The notes: a model not told the origin generated them from the letters alone. A stretch of DNA of 64,000 nt from Flavobacteriales bacterium (GCA_016713875.1 JADJOI010000003.1:3038001-3102000), one strand, 5' to 3'. Numbered from the stretch's first letter, positions 24,573 to 34,323 are shown. A program made the numbers and translations.

Positions 24573-25745
24573 ATGCGCCTGCTGAAGAAGATCCTGCTCT
24601 GGACCATCGGCCTCGTCGCGTTCCTGATCGTGCTGGCCTATGCCACCGGCAACGGCCACATCCCCCGTGGCGTGCGCTACACCTACCTCATCGGCCGCAC
24701 GGCGCCGGAGATCGACGACCGCGACTTCTTCCCCTACAGCACCATCCCGAACGCCGCGCCACAGCCCTGGCCCACCGGCGCGCGATACGGCCGCCTGGCC
24801 CTGAAGCCCGAGCAGGAACAACAGCTCAACGAGCTTTACAGCGTGGGCTTTGCCGTGTTCCAGCACGACAGCCTCATCTTCGAGAAGTACTGGAACGGCT
24901 GGGACGCCGACAGCGTCAGCAACAGCTTCAGCGTGGCGAAGAGCTACGTGAGCGTGCTCACCGGCATCGCGATCAAGGAGGGCGTGATCACGAGCGTGCA
25001 GCAGCCCGTGAGCGACTTCCTGCCGGAGTTCACCGCGATGGACCCCTGCCACGGGGCGATCACGATCGAGCATGTGCTGACCATGAGCACCGGGCTGGAC
25101 TGGGGCGAGAGCGGCGCCGACCCCTTCAGCGACAACGCCAAGGGATACTACGGCACCAACGTGCGCGAACTGAGCCTCGACCAGCCCTGCCGAATTGCGC
25201 CCGGGCAGGAGCTCGACTACATCAGCGGCGCCACACAGATCATGGCCGAAGTGCTGGAGGCCGCCTGGAAGCGTCCGCTGGACGAACTGGTGGCCGAGAA
25301 GCTCTGGGGGCCGCTGGGCTGCGAGCATCCGGCATCCTGGGGCAAGGACCGCGCGGACGGCGACTTCAAGGCCTTCTGCTGCCTGTACGCCACGGCGCGC
25401 GACTTCGGCCGCATCGGCCAGCTATATCTGGACAGCGGGATGTGGAAGGGCCGCGAGATCGTGCCGCGCGACTTCTTCCTCGCTTCGGTGACGCCGGCGA
25501 AGGTGATGGACAAAGGCCGGCCCAACGCCCGCTACGGCTACTTCTGGTGGCTGGCCGAGCTGGAGGGCAGGCCCATCCACTACTGCCGGGGCTTCCACGG
25601 CGAGTACGTGGTGGTGATCCCGCATGAGGACCTGGTGCTGGTGCGCACCGGCATGAAGCGCGAGGAAGTGAACGAGGAGGGCCACCCGCAGGACGTGTTC
25701 CACTGGATCGCGATCGCCCGCGAACTGGCCGGGCGCAAGGGTTGA
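24573..25745 (+). CDS. Serine hydrolase, beta-lactamase/PBP-like
   Basis: This 390-residue protein is anchored by one N-terminal membrane helix (ILLWTIGLVAFLIVLAYA) with the enzyme domain in the periplasm. The S-x-x-K nucleophile motif is SVAK at about residues 120-123. A Tyr-containing second motif (LDYISGATQ) and a C-terminal GFHGEY loop fit the class C beta-lactamase/esterase/DD-peptidase superfamily (6-aminohexanoate-dimer hydrolase-like). The substrate is unknown. The next gene begins 6 bases after the stop and three further genes overlap in series, so this appears to be the first gene of a five-gene operon. Confidence 0.85.
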   Translation: MRLLKKILLWTIGLVAFLIVLAYATGNGHIPRGVRYTYLIGRTAPEIDDRDFFPYSTIPNAAPQPWPTGARYGRLALKPEQEQQLNELYSVGFAVFQHDSLIFEKYWNGWDADSVSNSFSVAKSYVSVLTGIAIKEGVITSVQQPVSDFLPEFTAMDPCHGAITIEHVLTMSTGLDWGESGADPFSDNAKGYYGTNVRELSLDQPCRIAPGQELDYISGATQIMAEVLEAAWKRPLDELVAEKLWGPLGCEHPASWGKDRADGDFKAFCCLYATARDFGRIGQLYLDSGMWKGREIVPRDFFLASVTPAKVMDKGRPNARYGYFWWLAELEGRPIHYCRGFHGEYVVVIPHEDLVLVRTGMKREEVNEEGHPQDVFHWIAIARELAGRKG

Positions 25746-25751
25746 CGGTCG

Positions 25752-26156
25752 ATGCGCAAGGACATCCACCCCCCCAAGGTCGAAGGCGTGGCCATGGCCG
25801 TGGTGCGCGAGCCGGACCCCGAAGGCGGCGAAGGCTGGTACGTGTATCTCGTGAACCGGAACGGCTTCGCCCTGGAGAACGTGCTCATCAGTTCGCGCGG
25901 CTACGGCGAGCTCGCAGGCGAAGCGCGTCGCACCAGTGAGATGCGGCACTTCCTTGGAAAGCTCGGTCCACAAAGCTGGGCGCGCATCGAACCCATCATG
26001 GAGGAGCTCTTCGGCCTCAACAACCAGTACTGGCTGAGCTTCTATGCGAACGGACAACTGCACGACAAGAAGTACATCTTCCTGCCGGAGAGCATCCAGG
26101 AGGCCAACTTCACCCCGCTGCCGCTGATGAAGGTGCGCGGGGTGATGATCGAATGA
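25752..26156 (+). CDS. Conserved hypothetical protein (134 aa)
   Basis: This is a soluble 134-residue protein without signal peptide or membrane segment. Features are a central WYVYLVNRNGFALENVLISSRGYG block and a C-terminal FLPESIQEANFTPLPL. It looks like a compact alpha/beta protein of a kind common in Bacteroidota, but I can name no function. The TGA overlaps the next ATG (ATGA at 26153-26156), so translation is linked to the downstream envelope gene. Confidence 0.7.
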   Translation: MRKDIHPPKVEGVAMAVVREPDPEGGEGWYVYLVNRNGFALENVLISSRGYGELAGEARRTSEMRHFLGKLGPQSWARIEPIMEELFGLNNQYWLSFYANGQLHDKKYIFLPESIQEANFTPLPLMKVRGVMIE

Positions 26157-27304
26157 GCACCGCACCGATGCCGCGCCGTCGACCGTTGCTCCTGTTCGCG
26201 CTGCTGCTTGCGGTGGCCGCCGCCGCGCTCACCCTGCTGCGGCGCGATGCCGTGAAGCAGGAGCTCCGCGACCTGCGCGATACCGTGCGACGGCCCGCCG
26301 GACCCGCTTCGAAGGCCATGCCCTCCGAAGGCGGCGCACCCCTCATATCCGACGGCCGCACACTGACAACGAACGACCCGCCGCCGTTCGATCGGCCGGT
26401 GGCCGCACGCTCCGGACCATCCATCGCCATCGGCGACCGCAGGGTGCGCCCCAACCTCCACTTCGACATGGAGTCTTCGGCGGACAGCGCCATGCTGGTG
26501 AGCGGGACCGCGCGAAGCGGGCGACGTTCAATGTATCTGCGCGCCACTGATGAATATGGCCCCTCCATCCGACGACGGGCCGGTGATGTGGGCGCACCGC
26601 TCACATCGATCGGGGTGGGTCTCTGGTGTTCTTCGAACGAACCGGGCCTCTCGATCGTGGTCACCATCATCCGCGGCAAGAACGAGATCGCCTGGTTCGG
26701 GAAGGACCTGAAGGCGCATGAGCACACGCCTCGGACCTGGCAACGCCTTCAAGCGGAGTTTCCCCTGCGGGGGTCCGGGGTTTCTCCGGATGATGTGGTG
26801 ACCTTTTATCTGTGGAACCGTCATCACCACGAAGTATGGATCGACGACATGGACGTGGTGTTCCGCAGCGGGGATGTCCTGGGCCGGGACAGCATCCGCG
26901 CGCACGACCTGGAGGACAGCGCTCGCACGACCCGTCCGCTACCCTTCGCCACCGTGGAGTGCCTGGGTGCGGCGGATCCCGTGCAGGCCGGTGTGCGGGT
27001 CGGCGATGCCCCGCCTGAAGCGACCGCGCTCATTGCGCTGCCCGACGGGCCCTACCGGTGGCGCTACGCTCCGGGTGACGGCGTCGCGCGATTGATCGAT
27101 GGCGCCGGACAGGCGCGCTACCTCGTGCGCCCGTGGTGCACCACCACCGGCGATCTGCTCGGCTTCGAGCGGGTCCAGGTGTCCGCTGATCCAGGCGGGC
27201 TGCGCATCGTGGGATACGACGTGGACCCCGCAGCGGACGGCGGCCACAGGGTCGCTGATACACCCGCCCCCCGCGGCGCACTGATCCGCATCACCGCCCC
27301 ATGA
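26153..27304 (+). CDS. Membrane-anchored protein with CBM-like beta-sandwich
   Basis: This 383-residue protein has one N-terminal anchor helix (LLLFALLLAVAAAALTLL) and a large periplasmic part. Residues 100-245 read like a carbohydrate-binding-module-type jelly roll: HFDMESS, SGRRSMYLRA, then VVTFYLWNR followed by HHEVWIDDMDVVF. The YLWN-x-WIDDMDV pattern also ends the C-terminal domain of nearby membrane proteins (31683 gene: SIYYWNR; 37106 gene: LYFWNA). The last 120 residues are unassigned. The first and last codons overlap both neighbours by 4 bases. The function is inferred only as glycan- or surface-related. Confidence 0.65.
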   Translation: MSTAPMPRRRPLLLFALLLAVAAAALTLLRRDAVKQELRDLRDTVRRPAGPASKAMPSEGGAPLISDGRTLTTNDPPPFDRPVAARSGPSIAIGDRRVRPNLHFDMESSADSAMLVSGTARSGRRSMYLRATDEYGPSIRRRAGDVGAPLTSIGVGLWCSSNEPGLSIVVTIIRGKNEIAWFGKDLKAHEHTPRTWQRLQAEFPLRGSGVSPDDVVTFYLWNRHHHEVWIDDMDVVFRSGDVLGRDSIRAHDLEDSARTTRPLPFATVECLGAADPVQAGVRVGDAPPEATALIALPDGPYRWRYAPGDGVARLIDGAGQARYLVRPWCTTTGDLLGFERVQVSADPGGLRIVGYDVDPAADGGHRVADTPAPRGALIRITAP

Positions 27305-29214
27305 ACCGCGCGCGCTCCCTTCCGCATCGCATCGCCATGGCCTTCGGCGCAGGTCTGCCCTTGCTGTTCGCGGCCTGTGGCGTGCGGCCCGCGCAGGGGC
27401 CCGGTGCGCTGCAGGAGTTCACCGCCCTCACCAACTGGCCGGTGAACGACACCGGTGTGGCGGTGATCGCGATGGACTACACCGATGCGCTCGACAGCGG
27501 CTTCGTGGTGCCCAGCGCACGCCAGGTGGCCGAAGGGCGCTTCACCTTCCGCTTCACGTTGCGCGACACCACCGGCACGGGCGCGCGGTTCCACTACAAG
27601 CTTTACTACCTCAACGACAGCTACAAGTTCACCCACACGGCCCCTGACGGTAAGCAACACCACCTGGCCCACGAGAACTTCTACGGCAGCTGGGAGGATG
27701 CCGGCGAGGGGTTCCGCCTGAGCCCTCCGGCCTCCAGGGAGGGCATCACGGTCACCGACGCGTTCCGCATCCGGGGCGATCCGCGCGACCAGCCCGAACA
27801 CCGCGATGACCGGGGCCGGCCGGCGCGCTGGTCACGCAACCCACGCGTCGGCGAGTACGTGCTCATGCTCGTGGTGGTGCCCGAGACCGACTTCGCCCGC
27901 ACACCGCCCGCCGCAGAGGTGCAGGACATCCGCCGCACGCTGGAAGGGCGGCACATGGACCCTTTCTGGTACTGGATCAGCGGCCCGGGCGCACGCCTCA
28001 ATGGGGCGGAGGTGCGCATCGCGTCCCAGCGGCTGAAGGTGGAGGCGCGACCCCCGCTCGGCGCAGGCATTCATGTTCGGCCCGAACACGCAGGGGACCG
28101 ATCGGCCTTCTCGGCGGTCTGCGGCAACGACCCGAAGCTCTCAGCCCAAGCACCGTTCGAGCAATTCATCCACTACGTGGACGCCAGCACGCGGTTCGCC
28201 AACATCCCGCTGATCGCCGATGTCCTGGGCAACGAATACACCCCGGCGGACCACGACCGCTACCGCTGCTTCTTCCCCGCGGACCAGATGGTGGGCCTTC
28301 GCCCCATGGTGGCGCCTACGCCGTGCAGCACGGTGCGCAGCGATCCGGAGCGCCACGTGATCGAGCTGCGCAACCCCGCGAGCACCGATGGCGACTGGCG
28401 CAAGGAGAACGTGGGCATCCGTTCGCGGCACGGCCTGGCCTATGGCCGCTACCGCGTGAAGTGCAAGCTCACGCGGCTGCTGAACGACTCGGACATGTGG
28501 GTGGGCCTCACCAACGCCATCTGGCTCATCTACGACGGGGCGCCAGGCGGTCTGCGCCGTCCATGCGGGAAGGACGGCTACATGGCCAACTACTATGGGG
28601 GCGACAACGACCAGCGCGTGCCCCGCGTCGCGTACTCGGAGATCGACTTCGAGATCCTCAAGACACCATCGTACTGTCCGGACCGCGCCTTTCCGCCCAC
28701 CTACCCGCAGCAGTTGGCCCTGCCGGACGACCGCAACGCCTGGACCTACAGCACCAGCGACACCCGCACCGACGGCCGAGGCATGATCACCGTGGCCTGC
28801 ACCAACTGGGACATGGCCTGCCACGACCCCGAGGACTTCGACGTGGGTTGCCACGCGATCGATAAGGATGGCAACACCTATGTGAACCATCGCTGGGACC
28901 ACAACTACCGCGCGATCACCCAGAAGACCGAGGCGCCGGACCGCGAGCTCTTCGGGGGCGACCACTACTGGTTCGAGATCGACTGGCGGCCGCAGGAGAT
29001 CTTCTGGCGCATCGGCCCGGACCTGGAGCACCTGCGCACCGTGGCCTACATGAACAACACGGTCACCGAGGTGAGCAACGTGCAAATGCATCTGATCGTG
29101 ACCCAGGAGTGGCACAACACGCGCTGGTGGCCGGGCACGCCGTTCGACCAGGGCTACATCCCCTTCCCCGCCAAAGACCTGGTGGGCGAGGTGCAGGAGG
29201 TGATCATCGAATGA
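27301..29214 (+). CDS. Lipoprotein with GH16-like glycoside hydrolase domain
   Basis: This 637-residue lipoprotein has a signal with lipobox (LPLLFAAC), so it should be lipid-anchored in the envelope. Residues 330-620 match a GH16-type lectin/glucanase fold: a YGRYRVKCKLTR strand, the catalytic strand SEIDFEIL with Glu447, Asp449 and Glu451 in the E-x-D-x-E arrangement, and a later WFEIDWRPQEIFWRI strand. Family members cut beta-linked glucans, galactans or carrageenans by a retaining mechanism. All three acidic residues are present, so hydrolase or transglycosylase activity is plausible. About 300 N-terminal residues are unassigned. It is coupled by ATGA overlaps to both neighbours. Confidence 0.8.
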   Translation: MNRARSLPHRIAMAFGAGLPLLFAACGVRPAQGPGALQEFTALTNWPVNDTGVAVIAMDYTDALDSGFVVPSARQVAEGRFTFRFTLRDTTGTGARFHYKLYYLNDSYKFTHTAPDGKQHHLAHENFYGSWEDAGEGFRLSPPASREGITVTDAFRIRGDPRDQPEHRDDRGRPARWSRNPRVGEYVLMLVVVPETDFARTPPAAEVQDIRRTLEGRHMDPFWYWISGPGARLNGAEVRIASQRLKVEARPPLGAGIHVRPEHAGDRSAFSAVCGNDPKLSAQAPFEQFIHYVDASTRFANIPLIADVLGNEYTPADHDRYRCFFPADQMVGLRPMVAPTPCSTVRSDPERHVIELRNPASTDGDWRKENVGIRSRHGLAYGRYRVKCKLTRLLNDSDMWVGLTNAIWLIYDGAPGGLRRPCGKDGYMANYYGGDNDQRVPRVAYSEIDFEILKTPSYCPDRAFPPTYPQQLALPDDRNAWTYSTSDTRTDGRGMITVACTNWDMACHDPEDFDVGCHAIDKDGNTYVNHRWDHNYRAITQKTEAPDRELFGGDHYWFEIDWRPQEIFWRIGPDLEHLRTVAYMNNTVTEVSNVQMHLIVTQEWHNTRWWPGTPFDQGYIPFPAKDLVGEVQEVIIE

Positions 29215-31544
29215 TCCGCGCTCCACACGTGCTTCTGCGTTCGTTGGTGGTCCTGTCCGCGACGATGCTCTTCCTGTGGCCGCATTGGCATGCCGCGCTG
29301 CGCGATCCCGGGGCTTACAGCTTCAACGTGGGATATGACGGCACGAAGAACTACTTCACCGTGGCCTGGCATCTGAAGCATGACAGCAGCATGCTGGCCT
29401 TCGAGGGGATGAACGCGCCCTTTGGAGAGCACATCGACATGCCGGACGCCATTCCACTGCTGAGCAACGGGCTTCGGGTCGCATCGCTCCTGCAGCCGTC
29501 CCTACGGGAGGAGGGTGTCACGGCAGTGAACCTGTTCATGCTCATTGGCATCCCGCTCACCGCGATACTGATCATGGAGGTGATGCTCATCCTGCTCGTG
29601 CCCTGGTGGTTCGCTATGATCGCCGCGGTCGGGATCGCGCTCACCTCACCGCAGCACTTCCGTCTCCTCGGACATTATGCGCTCGCCGCATCGTGGGTGA
29701 TCCCGCTCATGTTGCTGCTTGTCCTTCGCTGGGAGCGCGGCGGGCGCCGGTGGGGACCGCTCGCCCTGCTCATCGGCGTGCTCCTGCTCGTCCATGCGGT
29801 CCACCTGTATCTCGCGGCCATGGCGGCGGGAATGGTCGCGCTCCATGGCCTTTGGATGCTGGGGCGTCAAGGCGGGCTCAGGCCATCCCTCCGCCTGCTT
29901 GCCAGCGCCGCTCTTCCGGTCTGCATCTATATGCTCCATCTGAAGGCCACGGACCCGCACCCCAACAGACCGGAGCACCCCTCCGGGTTCACGGAGTATA
30001 CGGCCGACCTGGGCGGACTTCTCCGGCCCTATGAATGGGTGGCTTCGCCCCTGGACACCGCACTGTTCGGAGAGCCGGTACAGATCACGCAGGAGGCGCA
30101 GTGCTACCTGGGCGCCGCTACGTGGGTCGGTGGTCTGGTCCTGCTGTGGCTTGGGCTTTGGCTTGTCCTTGCCCGAAGGCGCACGGGAGGTGCACAATGG
30201 CCCGCCATCCCGAGCCCCGTGCGCCCCGTGGTCGGGCTCTTGTTCGCTTCCTTCATGTTGTTGCTCTTCGCCTTCGGGCTCCCTTTCGTTTGGCTTCCGG
30301 ATGATGTGCTATGGCATATGCCCCTTATCCCCCAGTTCCGCGCCCCGGCACGATTCGCCTGGCCGTTCTTCTTCGTATGCGGGGTCGCCATACCGGCTCT
30401 GCTCTGGCACATTCGGAGAACCGCCACTTCGATGGCACCGAAACGCTTGGCGACTGTTGCGCTGTGCGCATTCCCGGCCCTGGCCCTGTTCGAGGGGTAT
30501 TATTTCCAGAACTTCTTCGGCCGATGGGCCTCGGAATATCCGAACGAGTTCTCCGAAGGAGGCGCGCCACCCGGCATGAACGAACTGTTGATGTCCATTC
30601 CTGCCGACCGGCCTCGTGCCCTCATCCCGTTGCCCTATTTCCAGCAGGGCGGCGAGTACCTCTCGATCCCCTATGAGAACCCCTCGTTGCGCGCCGCATG
30701 TGTCTTCGCCTATCGCACCGGTGTGCCGATGCTGGCCGCGAGCATGTCCCGCACATCCATCGATGAGGTCCGTGAGCAGATCGGTCTGCTAACACCGCCA
30801 TGGTATGATCGTCCACTGGGGAAGCGGTTCAACAGCACCGACGAGTTCTGGTTGTTGACCTGTGGTTCCCCGCTGAAAGAGGCGGAGTCCCGGCTGTTGC
30901 AGGATGCCACATCCATCGGAAAGGCCGGTGATCTCACCCTTTGGAAGATCAGCTATTCCGACTTGTTCAAGGATGAACGCCAGCAGATGAGCGCCCGTGT
31001 GCGCGGGATGCTGGACAGCTTGATCTTGAGCGAAGGGCGGTTCGTCTCGGACACGGATGCGATCGTCATTCACAGGAGCTTTGATGACCGCAGCGCTCAC
31101 AGGGCCGTTGCTGGAGGGGCCTACGAAGGCGTGAAGAGCGACCACAACGTCATTCTGGACGTGGCGGCAGGGACCCTGCGCCCCGGAAGGCGTTACGCCC
31201 TCAGCTTCTGGTACTATAACCGGGGCCCGCAGAAATGTCACGCGTTCATCGGCGTTCGGTTCAGGGACCCCATGACCGGCAGCGAGTCCTATGCCGCAAC
31301 GGCTTCCGCTATCGGAGCCACCACGCTATGCGACGATTGGTCGTTGATCCGGTCGGAGTTCGATGCACCCTCTCGCGAGCTGGAGGTCGGCCTGGTCATC
31401 AACGGGTCGACCCCTCGTGCGGACAGCATCTGGGTGGACGAGGTGCTCCTTCGCGAAGTGTCCGTTGACGTGGTCGCGCCGCTCGGAAAGGGGCTCGAAG
31501 ACGGTCTGCTCTGGAACGGTGAGTTGATCCTGCCACGTCCCTGA
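29211..31544 (+). CDS. Large polytopic membrane protein with C-terminal CBM-like domain
   Basis: The 777 residues start at the ATG that overlaps the GH16 gene's stop. Residues 1-420 hold about ten helices; the first periplasmic loop (GYDGTKNYFTVAWHLKHDSS) and later FRAPARFAWPFFFV resemble GT-C fold glycosyltransferases such as YfhO-like proteins. Residues 610-750 form a predicted jelly roll (YALSFWYYNRG, then DDWSLIRSEFDAP, then ADSIWVDEVLLRE) typical of carbohydrate-binding domains. Fusion of a polytopic transferase to a binding domain suggests glycan transfer at the periplasmic face. It is the last gene of the operon and is followed by a hairpin. Confidence 0.7.
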   Translation: MIRAPHVLLRSLVVLSATMLFLWPHWHAALRDPGAYSFNVGYDGTKNYFTVAWHLKHDSSMLAFEGMNAPFGEHIDMPDAIPLLSNGLRVASLLQPSLREEGVTAVNLFMLIGIPLTAILIMEVMLILLVPWWFAMIAAVGIALTSPQHFRLLGHYALAASWVIPLMLLLVLRWERGGRRWGPLALLIGVLLLVHAVHLYLAAMAAGMVALHGLWMLGRQGGLRPSLRLLASAALPVCIYMLHLKATDPHPNRPEHPSGFTEYTADLGGLLRPYEWVASPLDTALFGEPVQITQEAQCYLGAATWVGGLVLLWLGLWLVLARRRTGGAQWPAIPSPVRPVVGLLFASFMLLLFAFGLPFVWLPDDVLWHMPLIPQFRAPARFAWPFFFVCGVAIPALLWHIRRTATSMAPKRLATVALCAFPALALFEGYYFQNFFGRWASEYPNEFSEGGAPPGMNELLMSIPADRPRALIPLPYFQQGGEYLSIPYENPSLRAACVFAYRTGVPMLAASMSRTSIDEVREQIGLLTPPWYDRPLGKRFNSTDEFWLLTCGSPLKEAESRLLQDATSIGKAGDLTLWKISYSDLFKDERQQMSARVRGMLDSLILSEGRFVSDTDAIVIHRSFDDRSAHRAVAGGAYEGVKSDHNVILDVAAGTLRPGRRYALSFWYYNRGPQKCHAFIGVRFRDPMTGSESYAATASAIGATTLCDDWSLIRSEFDAPSRELEVGLVINGSTPRADSIWVDEVLLREVSVDVVAPLGKGLEDGLLWNGELILPRP

Positions 31545-31587
31545 TGAGGCGCGTCGGCGCTCCGGGTACACTGCTGCAGGCAACGCC

Positions 31588-31603
31588 GCCTGGCAGCCCA
31601 GGC
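31588..31603 (+). terminator. Hairpin between convergent genes
   Basis: GCCTGG (31588-31593) and CCAGGC (31598-31603) with a 4-base loop lie midway between two convergent stops. There is no T tract on either side, so termination is only suggested. Confidence 0.3.
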
Positions 31604-31682
31604 CATGCATGCTGTGAAGCGGACCGCGCCGCTCTTTCGAGCATCGTGCGCGCTCGACCAGGGACCTTCGGTGCGGGCCCGA

Positions 31683-33581
31683 TCAGAAGGCCGGAGGCAC
31701 CTCCTGTTCGAGGAAGTCGACCGTGATGGCGCCAAGGTCGACCCGGCCTGATCGGTTCCAATAGTAGATGCTGAGCACGTCACCGCGGCTGAACAGCTCA
31801 GGGGTCAGGTACAGCACGGAGAGATACGGCGCCCCCCCTTCCGGCCGCACCACGCTGCTGAGGTCGTAGCCCCGATATCCATAGGAGTGGTCGCCACGGT
31901 CCATGGTGATGACGAAGGCGCCGTCGGCCCCTGGACCGATGGAGTGCACAGTGGCCTTCAGGGAGACCCGGAGGTGGGCTCCATCGGTCAGCTCCTCGAA
32001 GGGGATCCGGATAGCCGGACTGAACGCGTCGGGGCCCTCCATGACGTGGTGAACATCGGAGAGCTCCTCCAGGCCGGGTGCGTTATTGAGCAGCACCCGA
32101 TCGCCCAGGATGGCCGCCTTGCGAACGACCCGATGAACGGGTAAGACGAGCGGGTCCGTAGGCAGGGGCGCCATGCGGTCCACGAGCAACCGTTGGTCCG
32201 CGTCGGGAATGCCATGGGTCATCCCGAAGATCGCCGCGTAATAGCTGAAGCTCATCCGTGAACCCGGGAGAAGCCCGACATAGGCCTGCCAGGTCTGGAA
32301 AAGCGAAAGACAAAGTACACCGGCGAGTGCGGCATGGCACGGCCAGCGCAGCCCTCGCGGCCATGTGGCCGAACCTTGGATCAATGCGCCCAAGGGCACC
32401 GCAAGAACGGCGATGCTCTGCATCAACCCACGGTGGCCGAAGCTTTCAGAATACCACCAGTTGGACCAGCTGGTAACGACATAGGTGTTGAGCGAGACGA
32501 AGATGACCAGGGACCATGCGGCCTCCGGACCGACCCTCCAGGTCCGAAAAAGCCCAACGACGGCAAACACCATGAGGGGGGTGTAAACGAACCACCCCTT
32601 GCGGAATCCGAACAGGGCTTGGATGGTGTAGGGCGGGAAGAACCGGAAACCCTCATCAGGGCTGGCGTAGCTCATGTGAAGGAACTCCCCGGACGCCAGC
32701 TTCCAATAGACCAATTGCGCGGATCCGACACCGAGGATGACGAGACCGGCGATCATAAGGTCCGTTCGATGCATCCGGATCCGCTCCAACGCTTTCCGCA
32801 TGAACTGGCGCGGCTTTGCGTCCAGGCTCCACAGGAGGGGGATGACGACCAGCACGATCTCCACGGGCCTGATCAAGGCGGCGATGCCAATGATCGCCGC
32901 GCACAGCACCAGATACCCCCTCCTGCCCGTAGCCTGCCAACGGATGGTCGCATACAGTGTGCCCGCATGCAGGCTGAACAGATAGACATGCGACATGGTG
33001 TTCGAGAAAAGAACCTGGTGCAGGTAGTTCGTGGCGAGCACCACCAGGACCAGGGTGACCGAGACCACGCGGTCCGTCCACCAATGGGCCAGTACGGCGG
33101 CCAACCACCTGAGCCCTATCCACACGTAGACCATCTCGCCCGCCACCAGCGCGAGCTGATACGGTCGTGAGAATCCATCAGCGGCATATCCGAACAAGGG
33201 GGCGAGGACATGGCCGAGGGCGAAGAACGGCGCCCACAGCACGGAGAGGCCCATGGTGTACTTCATGACCCAATGGCCGTTCTCCACCTGATGCGCCTGA
33301 TAGAATCCCCCGCCGCCCAGTCCCCCGTACTGGTCCAGCGCCTGGTGAAGCCATTCCTGGTCGAGGAGATAGGGGTCGTTGTGGATGAGCACTGCGGGCA
33401 GATACAGGTAGTAGCCCAGTGCGTCCCACGAGATCACATTACCGGGAGGGTCCCGAAAGAGCAGAAGGATGAGCAACATCCAAAGCGCCACGACCGTCCA
33501 ACGAGCCCATGGACCGGCCTCGTTGCGACCAGCGGCCCAAAGACACACGCGGGCAATAGGACCCTGTTCCCGGGTGATCAT
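31683..33581 (-). CDS. Polytopic GT39/PMT-like protein with C-terminal beta-domain
   Basis: The first 430 of 632 residues carry about eleven helices and are paralogous to the 20565-21860 protein (GYYLYLPAVL, LWAPFFALGH, FGYAADGFSRPY, SFGHRGLMQ). The last 130 residues are soluble and beta-rich (LRVSLKATVH, VITMDRGDHSYGYRGYDL, SIYYWNRSG, then DLGAITVDF) and resemble the jelly roll of the 26153 gene product. The ATG follows directly on the upstream glycosyltransferase's TGA (TGAATG), so the two are translated in tandem. It probably moves a lipid-linked sugar onto an envelope acceptor; this is inference from fold and neighbours. Confidence 0.75.
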   Translation of the reverse strand: MITREQGPIARVCLWAAGRNEAGPWARWTVVALWMLLILLLFRDPPGNVISWDALGYYLYLPAVLIHNDPYLLDQEWLHQALDQYGGLGGGGFYQAHQVENGHWVMKYTMGLSVLWAPFFALGHVLAPLFGYAADGFSRPYQLALVAGEMVYVWIGLRWLAAVLAHWWTDRVVSVTLVLVVLATNYLHQVLFSNTMSHVYLFSLHAGTLYATIRWQATGRRGYLVLCAAIIGIAALIRPVEIVLVVIPLLWSLDAKPRQFMRKALERIRMHRTDLMIAGLVILGVGSAQLVYWKLASGEFLHMSYASPDEGFRFFPPYTIQALFGFRKGWFVYTPLMVFAVVGLFRTWRVGPEAAWSLVIFVSLNTYVVTSWSNWWYSESFGHRGLMQSIAVLAVPLGALIQGSATWPRGLRWPCHAALAGVLCLSLFQTWQAYVGLLPGSRMSFSYYAAIFGMTHGIPDADQRLLVDRMAPLPTDPLVLPVHRVVRKAAILGDRVLLNNAPGLEELSDVHHVMEGPDAFSPAIRIPFEELTDGAHLRVSLKATVHSIGPGADGAFVITMDRGDHSYGYRGYDLSSVVRPEGGAPYLSVLYLTPELFSRGDVLSIYYWNRSGRVDLGAITVDFLEQEVPPAF

Positions 33582-34298
33582 TCACAAGCCGTACTTGATG
33601 ATGCACCAGATCGCTCGGAAGCCGTCCTTCCAGCCGATCTTCTTGCCCTCGGCGTAGGTGCGGCCGTAGTAGCTGATGCCCACCTCGTAGATGCGGATGC
33701 CCTTCACGCGCGCCAGTTTGGCGGTCACCTCCGGTTCGAAGCCGAAGCGCTGCTCCCGCAGGTCGAGGCCCTTGGCGATGTCGCTGCGGATCAGCTTGAA
33801 GCAGGTCTCCATGTCCGTCAGGTTCAGGTTGTTGAACGCGTTGGACAGGAAGGTGAGCACCTTGTTGCCGATGCTGTGCCAGAAGAAGAGGATGCGATGC
33901 GGATGGTGGCCCATGAAGCGGGAGCCGAAGACCACATCGGCGAACCCCTCCACCACGGGGCGCAGCAGCAGGTTGTACTCGCGGGGGTCGTACTCCAGGT
34001 CGGCATCCTGCACGATGAGGTACTCCCCGGTGGCCTCGCGGATGCCGCGGTGGATCGCGGCTCCCTTGCCCACGTTGCGCGGCTGCTCGAAGAACCGGAT
34101 GCCCAGGGACGGGTGCTCGGCCATGTAGGCCTGCACGGCCGCAGCCGTGCCATCGCGGCTGCCATCGTTCACCACGATCACCTCCTTGGTGATGCCGTGG
34201 TCCAGCACCACCTCACGCACCTTTTCGAGGATGCGGTGGATGGTGCGCTCCTCGTTGTAGGCCGGAATGATGATGGAAAGTCGTCCTGGCGTCTGCAT
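33582..34298 (-). CDS. Polyprenyl-phosphate glycosyltransferase (GT2, DPM1-like)
   Basis: The 238 residues match the DPM1/GtrB-type GT2 family, which loads mannose or glucose from a nucleotide sugar onto polyprenyl phosphate at the inner face of the membrane. Visible motifs are SIIIPAYNEERTI, VVNDGSRDGT, QDADLEYDP with the metal-binding Asp pair, and a C-terminal ISYYGRTYAEGKKIGWKDG. No C-terminal membrane helices are present. It lies immediately upstream of the GT39-like gene, a sensible pair: one makes the lipid-linked donor, the other uses it. A GATCTTCG box is 6 bases before the ATG. Confidence 0.93.
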   Translation of the reverse strand: MQTPGRLSIIIPAYNEERTIHRILEKVREVVLDHGITKEVIVVNDGSRDGTAAAVQAYMAEHPSLGIRFFEQPRNVGKGAAIHRGIREATGEYLIVQDADLEYDPREYNLLLRPVVEGFADVVFGSRFMGHHPHRILFFWHSIGNKVLTFLSNAFNNLNLTDMETCFKLIRSDIAKGLDLREQRFGFEPEVTAKLARVKGIRIYEVGISYYGRTYAEGKKIGWKDGFRAIWCIIKYGL

Positions 34299-34304
34299 CA
34301 GCGG

Positions 34305-34312
34305 CGAAGATC
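34305..34312 (-). promoter_or_regulatory. -7 box GATCTTCG, 6 nt before ATG 34298
   Basis: It has the same sequence and the same 6-base spacing as the box before gpsA. Confidence 0.35.
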
Positions 34313-34323
34313 GGTGGCCAGGT

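Noticed and set aside
31545..31682. Possible scar or gene remnant between the convergent genes
   Set aside because: Neither strand shows a match to the ends of the flanking genes; only a short hairpin is present.
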